Shown piece after piece: positions 10,884 through 21,200 of a stretch of DNA of 64,000 nt. The notes beneath the pieces were generated by a model. That model saw only the letters and a list, made by a program, of their open reading frames with translations. It had not been told where the DNA came from and ran no database searches. A program made the translations under genes and the position numbers. Each line of letters opens with the position of its first letter. Position 1 is the first letter of the stretch. Origin of the DNA: Aldrovandia affinis (lineage: Eukaryota > Chordata > Actinopteri > Notacanthiformes > Halosauridae); contig JAINUG010000002.1 of NCBI GenBank assembly GCA_029706075.1, forward strand, positions 1 through 64,000. Direction: 5' to 3'.

Positions 10884-13000
10884 TTGACGCAGTAGGGCTA
10901 CACAAAGCTCCGTCTAAAATCAAGGCGATTGTGGAAGCACCGGCGCCTCAAAATGTCAGTCAACTACGGTCTTACCTCGGGCTCCTAAACTACTATGGAA
11001 AGTTCATACCAAGCCTTTCTACTCTGCTGCAACCACTTCACCAGCTGCTGTGCCATGGCAAGGCATGGAAATGGACTGAACAGTGCGAGGCTACCTTTGT
11101 GCAATCAAAGAAGGCATTGCTGGAGTCCAATACACTGACACACTTTGACCCCACACTGCCCTTGCAACTTGCGTGTGATGCTTCCCCGTACGGAGTGGGA
11201 GCAGTCATCTCTCACATCATGCCCAATGGAGAAGAGCGGCCTGTCGCGTTCGCTTCACGCACACTCAACCAAGCCGAACGCAATTATGCGCAAATTGAGA
11301 GAGAAGCGCTGGGAATTGTGTTTGGTGTCAGAAAATTTCACCAATATCTCTTTGGGAGGAAATTTGTTCTTCTGACAGACCACCGCCCCCTGACAACGAT
11401 CTTCGGGCCCCATACTGGTATCCCTTCCTTGGCAGCCAGTCGGATGCAAAGATGGGCCTTGTTGTTGTCTGCCCATGACTACGACATCAGATATCGCAAA
11501 TCTGAGCTGCATGCAAATGCAGATGGCCTCTCCAGGCTGCCCCTGCCGGTCAGTCATGATGAGCCACAGCAGGCCAGCATCCTCTACTTCAGGCAAGTGG
11601 AGGAGGCACCTATCACTTCTACTCAAGTGAAACGACACACCCGAAATGACCCAGTGCTCTCAAAACTGATGGATGTGGTGATCAGCGGGAGGAGTGGGCA
11701 CCTGCCAGAACTAAAGCCGTACCTCGCAAGAAGGAATGAGCTCTCAGTGCAGGCAGGATGTCTCCTATGGGGGCGCAGAGTGATTATTCCACCTGCGCTA
11801 CAGGAAGGGCTACTACAACAGCTACATGCAGGCCACAGCGGAATGGTCCGCATGAAGGAGCTCGCCAGGAGCTACTTCTGGTGGCCTGGACTGGATGGAC
11901 AAATTGAACAGACGGTGAGAACATGTCCATCTTGTCAGCAGGTGCGCTGCATGCCACCGCCAGCCCCCCTCCACCCGTGGGATTGGCCAGAGGGACCCTG
12001 GCAGCGCGTCCACGTTGATTTTGCAGGGCCGTTTGAAGAAAGGATGTTCCTGGTGGCAGTAGATGCTCACAGCAAGTGGCCGGAAGTGACCATAATGAGA
12101 TCGACAACAGCGGAGAAAACCATTGAGAAACTAGGGGAAATGTTCAGTCGGTTTGGCTGCCCGGAACAGCTGGTGAGCGATAATGGGCCCCAATTTGTCT
12201 CACAAGAGTTTCAACAATTCCTTGAGGCAAATGGAGTGCAACACACCCGCTCTGCCCCATATCACCCATCTACCAATGGATTAGCAGAGAGATTTATCCA
12301 GAGCATGAAAAACGCCTTGAAAGCTTCGCAGGGGCAAGGCTCTCTTCACCAGAGGTTGAACCGCTTCCTGATGTCGTACCGAAATGTTCCCCATGCCACC
12401 ACAAGGGCTGCTCCTGCGGTACTGCTCATGAAGAGACAGCTCCGCACCAACCTCGACCTCCTGAAACCACCAATGACCAAAGAGACTGTGCAACGGAACC
12501 AACAGACTCAGGTGGAACGACGCCAGAAAAAAGCAAAAGAAAGGGTCTTCTGCCCAGGTGACCGCGTACTGGCCCGGAACTACAACAGGGGACCAAAATG
12601 GGTGCCAGCCACTGTCCTGGCACAGACGGGGCCGGTGTCCTACACAGTCCGGACCACTGAGGACATTGTCTGGAGGAGACACACAGATCAACTGCTTGCT
12701 GGAGCTATGGGGTCTGGGAACACTACCCCCCCACCGCTACCAGTGATCTGTGTAGAGCCATACGAGCAGGACAACCCAGATCAAACCGCACTCAACCAGG
12801 ATGCACCGAGTCATCCAGAACCTGCTTCTCTGGAGCCCACCTGTTCAGCTGTTTCAGAGACAGAACTGTCATCATGCTCTGCACCTATGGCTGTTCCGGT
12901 GACGCCCACGTGGACTCGCCTGATGCTGGTACTTCCCGCCGGTACCCCCTGCGAGAACGGAGGCCTCCTAAACGCCTTGATTTATAGTGGCATACCCTGA
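10850..13000 (+). CDS. Pol, 3' part (RT end, RNase H, integrase)
   Basis: An open frame continues the RT from VEYLGHVIDAVGLH. It holds the RNase H domain (CDASPYGVGAV with catalytic D, then FASRTLNQAERNYAQIEREA). The integrase has an N-terminal H-H-C-C zinc finger (HAGHSGM ... CPSCQQVRC) and catalytic D,D,E core (VHVDFAG, VSDNGPQF and a downstream E). Its C-terminal segment GDRVLARNYNRGPKW is the small SH3-like fold usual in this clade. The stop is at 13001 or just before. There is no start codon of its own; it depended on the upstream frame. No chromodomain is evident. Confidence 0.9.
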   Translation, partial: FQSSVEYLGHVIDAVGLHKAPSKIKAIVEAPAPQNVSQLRSYLGLLNYYGKFIPSLSTLLQPLHQLLCHGKAWKWTEQCEATFVQSKKALLESNTLTHFDPTLPLQLACDASPYGVGAVISHIMPNGEERPVAFASRTLNQAERNYAQIEREALGIVFGVRKFHQYLFGRKFVLLTDHRPLTTIFGPHTGIPSLAASRMQRWALLLSAHDYDIRYRKSELHANADGLSRLPLPVSHDEPQQASILYFRQVEEAPITSTQVKRHTRNDPVLSKLMDVVISGRSGHLPELKPYLARRNELSVQAGCLLWGRRVIIPPALQEGLLQQLHAGHSGMVRMKELARSYFWWPGLDGQIEQTVRTCPSCQQVRCMPPPAPLHPWDWPEGPWQRVHVDFAGPFEERMFLVAVDAHSKWPEVTIMRSTTAEKTIEKLGEMFSRFGCPEQLVSDNGPQFVSQEFQQFLEANGVQHTRSAPYHPSTNGLAERFIQSMKNALKASQGQGSLHQRLNRFLMSYRNVPHATTRAAPAVLLMKRQLRTNLDLLKPPMTKETVQRNQQTQVERRQKKAKERVFCPGDRVLARNYNRGPKWVPATVLAQTGPVSYTVRTTEDIVWRRHTDQLLAGAMGSGNTTPPPLPVICVEPYEQDNPDQTALNQDAPSHPEPASLEPTCSAVSETELSSCSAPMAVPVTPTWTRLMLVLPAGTPCENGGLLNALIYSGIP

Positions 13001-13167
13001 AGAATGGGGCATAATAATTCCCGGGGTTATGTCAGTGTCTGAGTAGTTCTACCTCCTTTCCTTAGATAAAAATATTGTTCCCTCAGTATTAGGGACTGTT
13101 CCTTCTTGTGTTGATTATGACTATTTTGGTTACTGTGTTTATAGTGTTAGTGATGCACACGTTCATT

Positions 13168-13180
13168 AAGTGGGGAGGAG
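13168..13180 (+). promoter_or_regulatory. Polypurine tract of Gypsy element
   Basis: AAGTGGGGAGGAG lies one base before the 3' LTR, the position required for plus-strand priming. Confidence 0.85.
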
Positions 13181-13181
13181 T

Positions 13182-13382
13182 TGTTATATACTGTATTGCA
13201 ATGCCCTCTGGGAGTTCTACCTGGGTGATATATGTGACGTACGGAACGGAAGTGACTGTGTAAATCCAGGTTGGAAATAAACAGCCGGGTGTGATCCGTG
13301 CCGAATTGAAATACGTCTACCGACTATATTATTGTTGTACACCTACATGAACAGTGGAATCATACTCTACGAAGACACAACA
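13182..13382 (+). repeat. 3' LTR of Gypsy element
   Basis: 201 bp, same sequence as 8628-8828, followed directly by the second GTATC target duplication. Confidence 0.95.
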
Positions 13383-13690
13383 GTATCAATTTGTTTTATT
13401 TGTAATTAATCAAGAAAAACACAGCCATTGACAGCCACACGTAGTGCATTTTGACAGATTTCTTAACAAAATGAAATCAAGTTTCAATGCCACAATGGGG
13501 TGAAGCTAAATGAGAGAATGAGTCAAATTGCTATCGTGAAATCTGTAGTAATGGTGTGCAGTTTATGAACAATTTGTTATTTTTGAACAAAGCAACTCGT
13601 GAGACTCAATTCACTATAATTTTGGACCAAACAATGATAATAATGATGATAATTTTTTCTAAGTGATTTCCTATTGTTCAACATATAGCA
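13383..13690. mobile_element. Right part of interrupted Tc1-like repeat, then spacer
   Basis: 13383-13387 is the target duplication. AATTTGTTTTATTTGTAATT and the next ~100 bp fit the rest of the Tc1-like terminal sequence begun at 8560. From about 13500 to 13690 the sequence is AT-rich with a TAATGATGATAAT stretch and nothing assignable. Confidence 0.45.
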
Positions 13691-14179
13691 TGTATCAAGA
13701 AGTCACACAGAGTCCAGCTGCGTTGCAAAAATGGCTACGCAAGTAGCCACTTTATTAAAAGGCGATAAATATCCATGTTCCATACACCGCACAACCCCGG
13801 ATAATATCTGGTGATAATTATCCGTGTTCCATACACCGCACATCCCCAGATAACACCACAGGAACTTTGCTAGGTACAGACACGTCCTGAAAAGGACACG
13901 CCAGACCATTTGAACACTCAATCAAACACTCAATCAATGATGAACTTTTGCCCTGAAACTCAAGGGACTACACCAAACAATACATGTATACTGGCTTCAA
14001 CATTTAGCGCACCACGACCAGTCAGCTAACACACAAAAAGGGTAACAATAACACTTATAACAATGTCAAACAACACAATAAGCTAATTAACACAGGGGTA
14101 ACGAACAAACACACATTAGCGTTCCCCCATAATGCCCCACGCGCACATTTCCACGTAGCGACCCCCCTGGATCGCTACA
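13691..14179 (-). mobile_element. Probable solo LTR
   Basis: Read on the minus strand the segment begins TGTAGCGATCCAGG and ends TTGATACA, i.e. TG...CA termini with short inverted ends TGTA/TACA. An AATAAA lies ~65 bases before the end (TTTTAATAAAGTGGC), as in an LTR R region. No coding sequence or second copy is nearby. An internal direct repeat of ~53 bp (TCCATGTTCCATACACCGCA-type units) occurs near 13770-13850. The flanks show ATATA on both sides, but on the left it is three bases away from the terminus, so a clean target duplication is not proven. Confidence 0.55.
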
Positions 14180-14639
14180 ATATATTGATGCTTTATATTG
14201 CTACTGTACAATAATAAGAGGGATAAAATGGTGTTAGTGTGTTTTGCATTATATGGCATTACAAATCTTACATGGTGTTAGAAAGGTGTAATATATTTAG
14301 AAGAATCTATTATTTCTAAATTATTTGAGATTCAATCGATTGGTACAAATCTTTGCTGGGATTTAACTTCAGCAGGTGCATATTAGGCTATATAAATGTT
14401 GCTCCCTTGTTGTGATCATGTGGTAAAATGTCCTAATTCTGTTAGTTTTGGTTCAGTAATAGCATGAACTAAAATGAGGGAATTTATCCTGCTTTTATTG
14501 AGATTTTCCCGCTTTTTGTTTAACCGGAGATCTATCCGTGCTGGCATCACACTCGTGTCTATGGTGCAGCCCCCAAGAGTTGTGCTGTCGTCATATCCGG
14601 AGCACCGTGAGCTAGCTATTATCGTCACAGCGGTATAGA
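14180..14639. other. Spacer upstream of herc4
   Basis: No ORF or repeat recognised. The 3' half probably includes herc4 promoter sequence, being less AT-rich with CCGGAG and GTCGTCATATCCGG-like stretches, but no TATA box at a convincing distance is seen. Confidence 0.35.
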
Positions 14640-14920
14640 ATAACTCGCTAGCGAGCTAAGTTTCTAGAATGTCGTGGAATGGGCTGGCCATTTCTGCAGC
14701 TGATGTAATTTCGTAAACACAGCGAGCTCAGAGCAAAGTGGCTGCGAAACAACTCACTGGTGGACAGATCTGGTGATGGACAGCTGATTGCTTGCTAGCT
14801 AGCTAGCTAGCTGTCTAGCCTGTCTTTAAGTACGGCGAAAGAAAGCATTAGAAAGAAAGTACCCAGTTAGCTACGGCGTGGTGGCACAGAATCGAGCAGC
14901 CACGAGCGAACTAGCAACAG
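14640..14920 (+). other. herc4: herc4 non-coding first exon (3' end supported)
   Basis: The sequence ends ...CTAGCAACAG followed by GTAAGCG at 14921, a strong splice donor. It lies 3.3 kb before the first coding exon, whose acceptor (TTTCTCCAG, 18184-18192) needs an upstream exon. An AGCT repeat lies at about 14795-14812. The transcription start is not visible, so the left limit is a guess; the placement is inference from position and donor quality. Confidence 0.5.
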
Positions 14921-16285
14921 GTAAGCGAACGTTACCCTGAATCCATGAGCACACATATTTGACATAACGTCAGCTATCTAGCCAACCAGCTGGCTAACGA
15001 AATGGCTCGCTACGTCAAATAATAATGATATGGCAAATGTGTCAAATACCGAGCTACCTGTGTCTTAACCCCAGTCAGCTAGATATTGGTATCTGACCAA
15101 CTAACTGTTTTTCATACAAGATACGCTAGTTACTGATCAGCAGGCATATATGTTGGATCTTGCAACCCAGATTTAACTTAATTGATTTTATCTAACGTTA
15201 GGTAAGTTAGCTATATGGATATTGAGGTTTGCGAGATCGGTCTTAATTTTGCATTGTAATGTTGGTAGTCAGCTAGTTGGCGAACACAACAGTTCACTAA
15301 TATTAGCTAGCTAATATAAATTAGCTATTTATTTTTTGACATCGACTGATTCGCCAAATTTAATTTAGCTGTGACTAGCTGTAGTCGGGCGTTTTCGCGT
15401 GTCTTGAGCCGAAGTAAGTTCGCTAACAAGCTCTCATAAGCCTTGACCTTGCACTGCTAGTCAATTAACCAAGTAGAAATGGGATGGGTTGGATAGCTAG
15501 TGCAATCGGTTCTGCGACCTGGGTGAATGCGCCAGCAACGTTGATGTTCGCGACCGTTGTAGCCACTGCACTGGCTCGCAGGCACCGATTGCTTGCATAG
15601 TTGTAATTTGAGACACAATTCCAGGTTGAACTGTCAGTTCCAAGTAAAAGGTACATTTTAATTAAAAGACAGAAAATGTACATTTCTACCATGACTAGTT
15701 ACCGTGAAAAGGCATGCAGACACACCCCTAATCTCCTTATTTAGCGAAGTTACCTGCAAGGAATATGCATTCACTGCTGATTTTACCGTACAGTCAATAA
15801 TTTAGAAAGTCCAACAGGAACAGGATTGCATATAGCCACTACATTTAACTGGCAGGTCAGTTAAAGCTGAGTTCATTCAACATCCTTGGGAGTTGGGAGG
15901 GCACGGACGAGACGTATGAAAATCGGTTGTGCACCAGTCACTCGGTTTTATATCTGTTCTGAATGCGTAATTGGTGTAGAACTTTTGACTGACCGCAGTA
16001 TACGTAAACATCCGCAAATTGTTCGATAGTCAAGTACAAGAGGCGACGGTCTTCCTTATTTCCCCTCCTAGTATCAAATCGGAAACCTTGCCTTTTTTTA
16101 AAACACAACGCCTCCACTACCTGGCCTTTCCTGAGGAACGGGGGGTAATTTCTCATTTCTGCTTAAAAACAATCGTCGAACATTTAGAACGTTTGTACGC
16201 ATAAGAAAGGTGTGGTTTATCACACTATTGTACCGGTGACATATGCACGTCTGCAAGAGATCAACGAGAAATGTCAGTACCCAAG

Positions 16286-16706
16286 TGTAACGGGTGAGCT
16301 CAAGTAATGAGCACCCGCTGCAGACGTGGATAAGAGTACGATTAGTTCCCGGAGTTAGAGACTTGAGTCTTTGGCTCCGCGAGCTTAATCGCTCTCTTGT
16401 CGCGTCGAGATCCCTCGGTTCGAAACTCGCTGCGGGTAGAACTGGCACCGTCACATTGGTGCCGTGACTCGGATGTCAGGACTGATGTCAATCAGTCGGG
16501 CCGTGGTTGCTGCCGCATGAGTTTCGAGGGGGAGAGTGTAACGGGTGAGCTCAAGTAATGAGCACCCGCTGCAGACGTGGATAAGAGTACGATTAGTTCC
16601 CGGAGTTAGAGACTTGAGTCTTTGGCTCCGCGAGCTTAATCGCTCTCTTGTCGCGTCGAGATCCCTCGGTTCGAAACTCGCTGCGGGTAGAACTGACACC
16701 GTCACA
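16286..16706 (+). mobile_element. TRIM: miniature LTR retrotransposon
   Basis: Two 170-bp direct repeats (16286-16455 and 16537-16706), starting TGTAACGGG and ending CCGTCACA, differ at one base by eye. Between them are only 81 bp. These start with an 18-base sequence, TGGTGCCGTGACTCGGAT (16457-16474), that is the exact complement of the 3' end of a vertebrate tRNA-His including CCA. They end with a purine tract GAGGGGGAGAG against the second repeat. Both flanks carry CAAG (16282-16285 and 16707-16710), a 4-bp target duplication. LTR, PBS, PPT, LTR with no coding capacity is the definition of a TRIM; it must have been mobilised by another element's enzymes. Confidence 0.88.
16457..16474 (+). 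promoter_or_regulatory. tRNA-His primer-binding site of TRIM
   Basis: TGGTGCCGTGACTCGGAT begins 2 bases after the left LTR and is fully complementary to the tRNA-His 3' end as I know it (ATCCGAGTCACGGCACCA). Confidence 0.85.
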
Positions 16707-17550
16707 CAAGCTCATGGACGGGTATGCAAATTTCCATTTTGAAATGCCCCCAATTGATGATAAGGTGAAATCATCCATTTCGAAGCCTTACAGGAAGCGC
16801 AATGACGATGAACAAAAAAGGACAACGAAACACTTTTCCAATACTGAAATACTGCGCTAATAGTGTCAGAAGTAGAATCCCAACATAAATGTATCTTTAC
16901 TACCCTCAGTACTTGTGTCACGGGTAGGTACAAAGCTGCAGCACGAGAATATATGACCGAGCAGTTACTTACCTGCTTTCAGCAGAATTATTAATTTAAA
17001 TGGTTTGATCTCAAACCTAATGAAAAAAAAGTGAACTGTCACTCACAGAATAATGAACAGCAACCACAGGAGGTCAGATACTAACTAAGCTCTCAGCTCT
17101 TGACCAATGGATTTCCGGCTTTAGTTGGGACACTGTACTGTCCAGTATGTCCCAGTGATTTGTTGACTTAGTGGGCATCATTCAGCTCATAGACATAGAG
17201 GGTTGCAAAATGCCTGACTGGTCACCAAGCTCCTGCTGAAAAGTGCCAGTGGCCAAAAACCTGAGTATGGACAACTTGGATGTGCACTGGAATGGCATGG
17301 GTTCGATTTGTGTCTCTTTCTAAACTGAGATAAGCCACGGCACAAATCCAGCATGGTTTGGGAAGTCATATCTGCTGATGAGCCACTCAATATTCTCAGC
17401 AAAAAAGTCATACCTGTCTCTGAAAACCTCTTCTGGCACCGTTGGCCATGTCCTCCAAAAGCGCAAGATCAGCCATATTCTATTCTGTTTTGGTCAACAT
17501 CATCACACGTGTCTACTCATTTTGATAAATCTAAAGATAGTTCATTCCAT

Positions 17551-17600
17551 TTTATATTTTAGGCATTTCGCAGGTGCTCTTATCCAAAGCTACTTACAAT
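17551..17600 (-). repeat. Reversed SINE-tail fragment
   Basis: GCAGGTGCTCTTATCCAAAG...ACTTACAA is the reverse complement, with changes, of the tail at 6637-6680 (GTAAGTCGCTCTGGATAAGAG). Confidence 0.6.
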
Positions 17601-18252
17601 GAGCGCATTTAAAATGGCAAGAATAATCACAGCTAGAGCAAGAGATTAGTAGAGCAAAAATATAGCAGACGTCATTGTAGACAGATGCACACTGCATCTA
17701 TAAAACGGAGAGAATAAATATGTATATATATTCAGTGGAAGTGTAATTATTAAAATGTTTTATTATCAGGTAGGCTATGGTGAAATTATAAATGTGCTGG
17801 AATGTTAAACTCTTATGTTATATATTACTTCCTCTATTTGATATATTTATAAACATAAGCCCTGTCGTATAGGTATATGTACATTTACACACAATCTCCA
17901 GCAACGATTAAGTTGAAAAATATCCTACTTTGCATATAAATGTTCCCACAAACAATGTAGTATGAAATCTGTGCATATGTACAGTTGATAAATGACCCCC
18001 CTTGATTACATGAGAGTATTTTACAATATGCAAATTTTTAGGCTAATACTGACCCATATACAGTCTGCAGATTCAATCATTATTTATTATGTATTCATTT
18101 ATTTGAAATGTTTATCTAATTGTCTTTATTTTATGATGGTCTTTTAAAATATTTGTTAACATTTTTGTTTTTGTTTTTTTTTGTTTCTCCAGACACGACT
18201 GTGAGTCTGTTGACCGTCTATAGCAGGGAGTGGCAGGGTGAGGCTGCTGGCC

Positions 18253-21200
18253 ATGCTATGCTGGGGAAATGCCTCCTTTGGTCAGCTTGGTTTGGGAGGA
18301 ATTGATGAGGAGATTGTGGTAGAGCCAAGGAGCTGCCCGTTCTTCCACGGGAAGACGGTCTGTGATGTTGGCTGTGGCCTCCGGCACACAGCCTTCCTGC
18401 TAGGGGATGGCAGCGTGTACACCTGTGGCTGCAATGACCTTGGGCAGTTGGGGCATGAGAAGTCCAGAAAAAGACCTGGTAAGCAAGTCAAATCAAAATG
18501 TTATCTTTTTTTAATCAACCAGCACACACTAATGATTGTCTGATTTTAATGAAACTCCAACTATATCCCACCCCCGATTTAAAATGCATTGCTCGGGTCA
18601 AGTGCGCAAATTGGAATCCGGAGTGGTTATTGTTCCTGTATAGTGTAATGACTCACCCTGTGAATTTCGGATGTACAATTCCATACTCAAAAGGTTTTTC
18701 CAATGCTTCAGTTGTATAGTATGAAAAGTTATGTATGATCCCTACTAAATAAGTAGATGCGTTAAATAAAAATGAGGTTAATTAGTATGAAAAGTGCTTC
18801 TACGTGCAAACATCCTCTTTAATGTACTGTATTCAGTCTTGTTCTTTCCAGTCTCGACACTGCAGGACAGTTGCGTATTTCCCATTGGAAAGTAACCTGA
18901 GGTTGTCATTATTTATTCAGGGACTAGGTTGGGCAATGTCCCTGATTTTTATCAGTCACAAACGGAATGCCTTCTTTCTTTAATCAAGTACTTTTTCAAT
19001 TGTTTCCTGTTTTTGTACTGGTAGCTTTTCGAAAAAGTAACTATGACGTTAATACTATTGTCCGTGGCCTGCTGCAATCAGATCTGAAACTAACATGGTT
19101 GCATTCTCTGGTAGTTAGGAATCCCCAAGACCCTCAACTCTGTGGGTTTAAGAGGGCACTCAATGCTAAAACGCTTACTGTCAAAGCTGAGAACCGATAT
19201 GAAAACTGAGGATGCAAAAGGAAACACTGCATAGCTATGCATTTGGTATATTTTAATTCAGTGGTTGGTGGTTTTCTTGTAATAATAATTGATATCTTAT
19301 AACAACAAATTATTTTCTTCTTCGTTAATGGCATGAAGTGAGGCCTGTGACCACCTTTTTCGTTTGTTTGTGTGTGTGTTGTGTGTGTGTGTGTGGTAAG
19401 GCCAGTCCTGTTCCTTTATTTCTCTGTAGAACAGGTAGGAGCCCTGGATGCCCAGAACATTGTGAGTGTGTCCTGTGGAGAGGCCCACACTCTTGCCCTG
19501 AATGACAAGGGACAGGTGTTCGCCTGGGGCCAGGGCTCCGACGGACAGCTCGGCCTCACGAGTATGGACGAATCCACCCGTGTTCCCAGGTACAGCCCCC
19601 TGTGGCGATTGCCCCACTGATCACTCTTGCCTGAGGGATTTTTCTCTTTACCTATCCAGTTGGATATTTCCGCACTCAATATTCATGGAGACGGACACAA
19701 ATATACATTTCTTTGTTTTAACACATCCCCCAATGTGTTCACCAAGTGGTTTAGGCATCGATGCAGGGATTTATGTTTTTTTTATTTATTATTTTTTTAA
19801 CCAGCCTTTTACCGTATTGCTCAGTCTTTTTTTAAATGTATTTATTTTTAACATTTTCACGACACATTAACACTTTCTGTTCATTTTGAGGCTTTTTGGG
19901 GGGGCTTTTGAAAACCCTTTTGAATTTTGACAGCACTTAAAATGGGAAGGGAAGCTCAAGATAGTCTATTCCAGTGTTGCTCCCTGGCAGAGAAGGTTGA
20001 TTTTTTTGGGATTTTTTTTGTTGCTGTTTTTCCCCAACATCAGAAACGTCAAGAGCTTATCAGAAGTTCAGGTTGCCCAAGTGGCCTGTGGGTTCCATCA
20101 CTCCCTTGCTTTGTCGAAAGGTAAAACACCTTTAACTGTTTATTTAATAAAGTGAAAGTGAAATGACACCCAGTAGCTAGGCCTAGACAGAGACACAAAG
20201 GGCTGTCAATGAGAAAGGCTTTAATGTCAGTCCAGCAGGAGCATGTAAAGCTTTATGTTTATTAAGATGAATGATTTTTGGAGAAAGAATGCATCGTGAT
20301 TATTAGGAAGGCCAGCACTGAAGGTGAGTATTATTCTTTTTTAATTTATTTTTATTTTCTTCCCAGCGCTTTTGAAAATGGCTCTAAAATTGTCGGTTGC
20401 TGCATCTGTTGAGGTCCAGTAGATGACATTAGGTAACATGATTGGTCTACCAAATTAAATATGGCAGCCAAATTTATTGCAGCTGTTACCAGGCCGAGGC
20501 CAGCTGAGGTCTTGCTGTTTCGGACTCCAGGGCGTAGGCAGCCAATGACAGCCCAAGCCAAGTGCCTGCAGTGTGTATAGGACGCAGCCTGAACTCGCAA
20601 CACATGCTTTTAATGACTAAGTAACTTGGGACATTTTAAAACATATGTAATAGACCAAGTGTTATGCTGAAACTTTGCCCTGCTGTCACTGCATATACTG
20701 TCCTCAGGTTTGTTAAACGTTTGTATGTTGTTTTTATTTTAATTTTATTTTTAATAGGAGGCAAAGTATTCTCTTGGGGTCAGAATAAATACGGACAGCT
20801 GGGATTGGGATCTTGTGGCAACAGCATTAGCTCTCCCCAAGTAATCGAGTCAATACGGGGGATCCCGTTTGCCCAGATAACTGCAGGCGGTGCCCATAGC
20901 TTTGCCCTCACCTTATCTGGAGCAGTATTTGGATGGGGGCGCAACAAGTTTGGCCAGTTGGGCCTCAATGACAATAACGGTAAGGCAAAAACATCCTAGG
21001 TTTTACTGCATCTAAATTACAATTACAATTACAATTACAATTGTAGCAACCATAATAAATATAATAATGGATGTGGATGTATTGAATTTAGGTTATACAT
21101 AGTTTTTACAGTGAACAGTTTACTTACTTTCAGGATCTTCAAAGATTCAGTATGGAGGAATGGTCCAAGATCCCCCCCCATATGTTCACCAATCTTATAA

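Larger units (their letters stand above)
8628..13382 (+). mobile_element. Ty3/Gypsy LTR retrotransposon, complete structure
   Basis: The 4755-bp element has two 201-bp LTRs that I read as identical, both starting TGTTATA and ending CACAACA, and a 5-bp target duplication GTATC (8623-8627 and 13383-13387). Three bases after the 5' LTR comes TGGCGACGAGG, the likely primer-binding site. A purine tract (13168-13180) precedes the 3' LTR. Coding order is gag with zinc knuckles, protease, reverse transcriptase, RNase H, integrase, which is the Ty3/Gypsy order. There is no env-like ORF: only ~180 bp separate pol from the 3' LTR. Identical LTRs imply a very recent insertion, yet pol carries a frameshift near 10850. 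Confidence 0.95.
14921..18192 (+). other. herc4: herc4 intron 1
   Basis: No coding exon is seen. The intron holds the TRIM element (16286-16706), a reversed SINE-tail fragment (17551-17600) and otherwise AT-rich sequence with GCTAGC-like motifs in its first kilobase. Confidence 0.5.

Noticed and set aside
13001..13181. Possible env gene between pol and the 3' LTR
   Set aside because: Only ~180 bp and no ORF; the element has no envelope gene.
14795..14812. AGCT repeat as a regulatory site
   Set aside because: Short simple repeat of a kind found throughout this window; no further support.
16378..16440. GGTTCGAAACTC inside the TRIM LTR as a pol III box B
   Set aside because: No matching box A at proper spacing, and the LTR structure explains the element without pol III.
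18238..18252. Herc4 start five codons upstream
   Set aside because: The upstream codon is GTG; the ATG at 18253 gives the conserved MLCWGN start.
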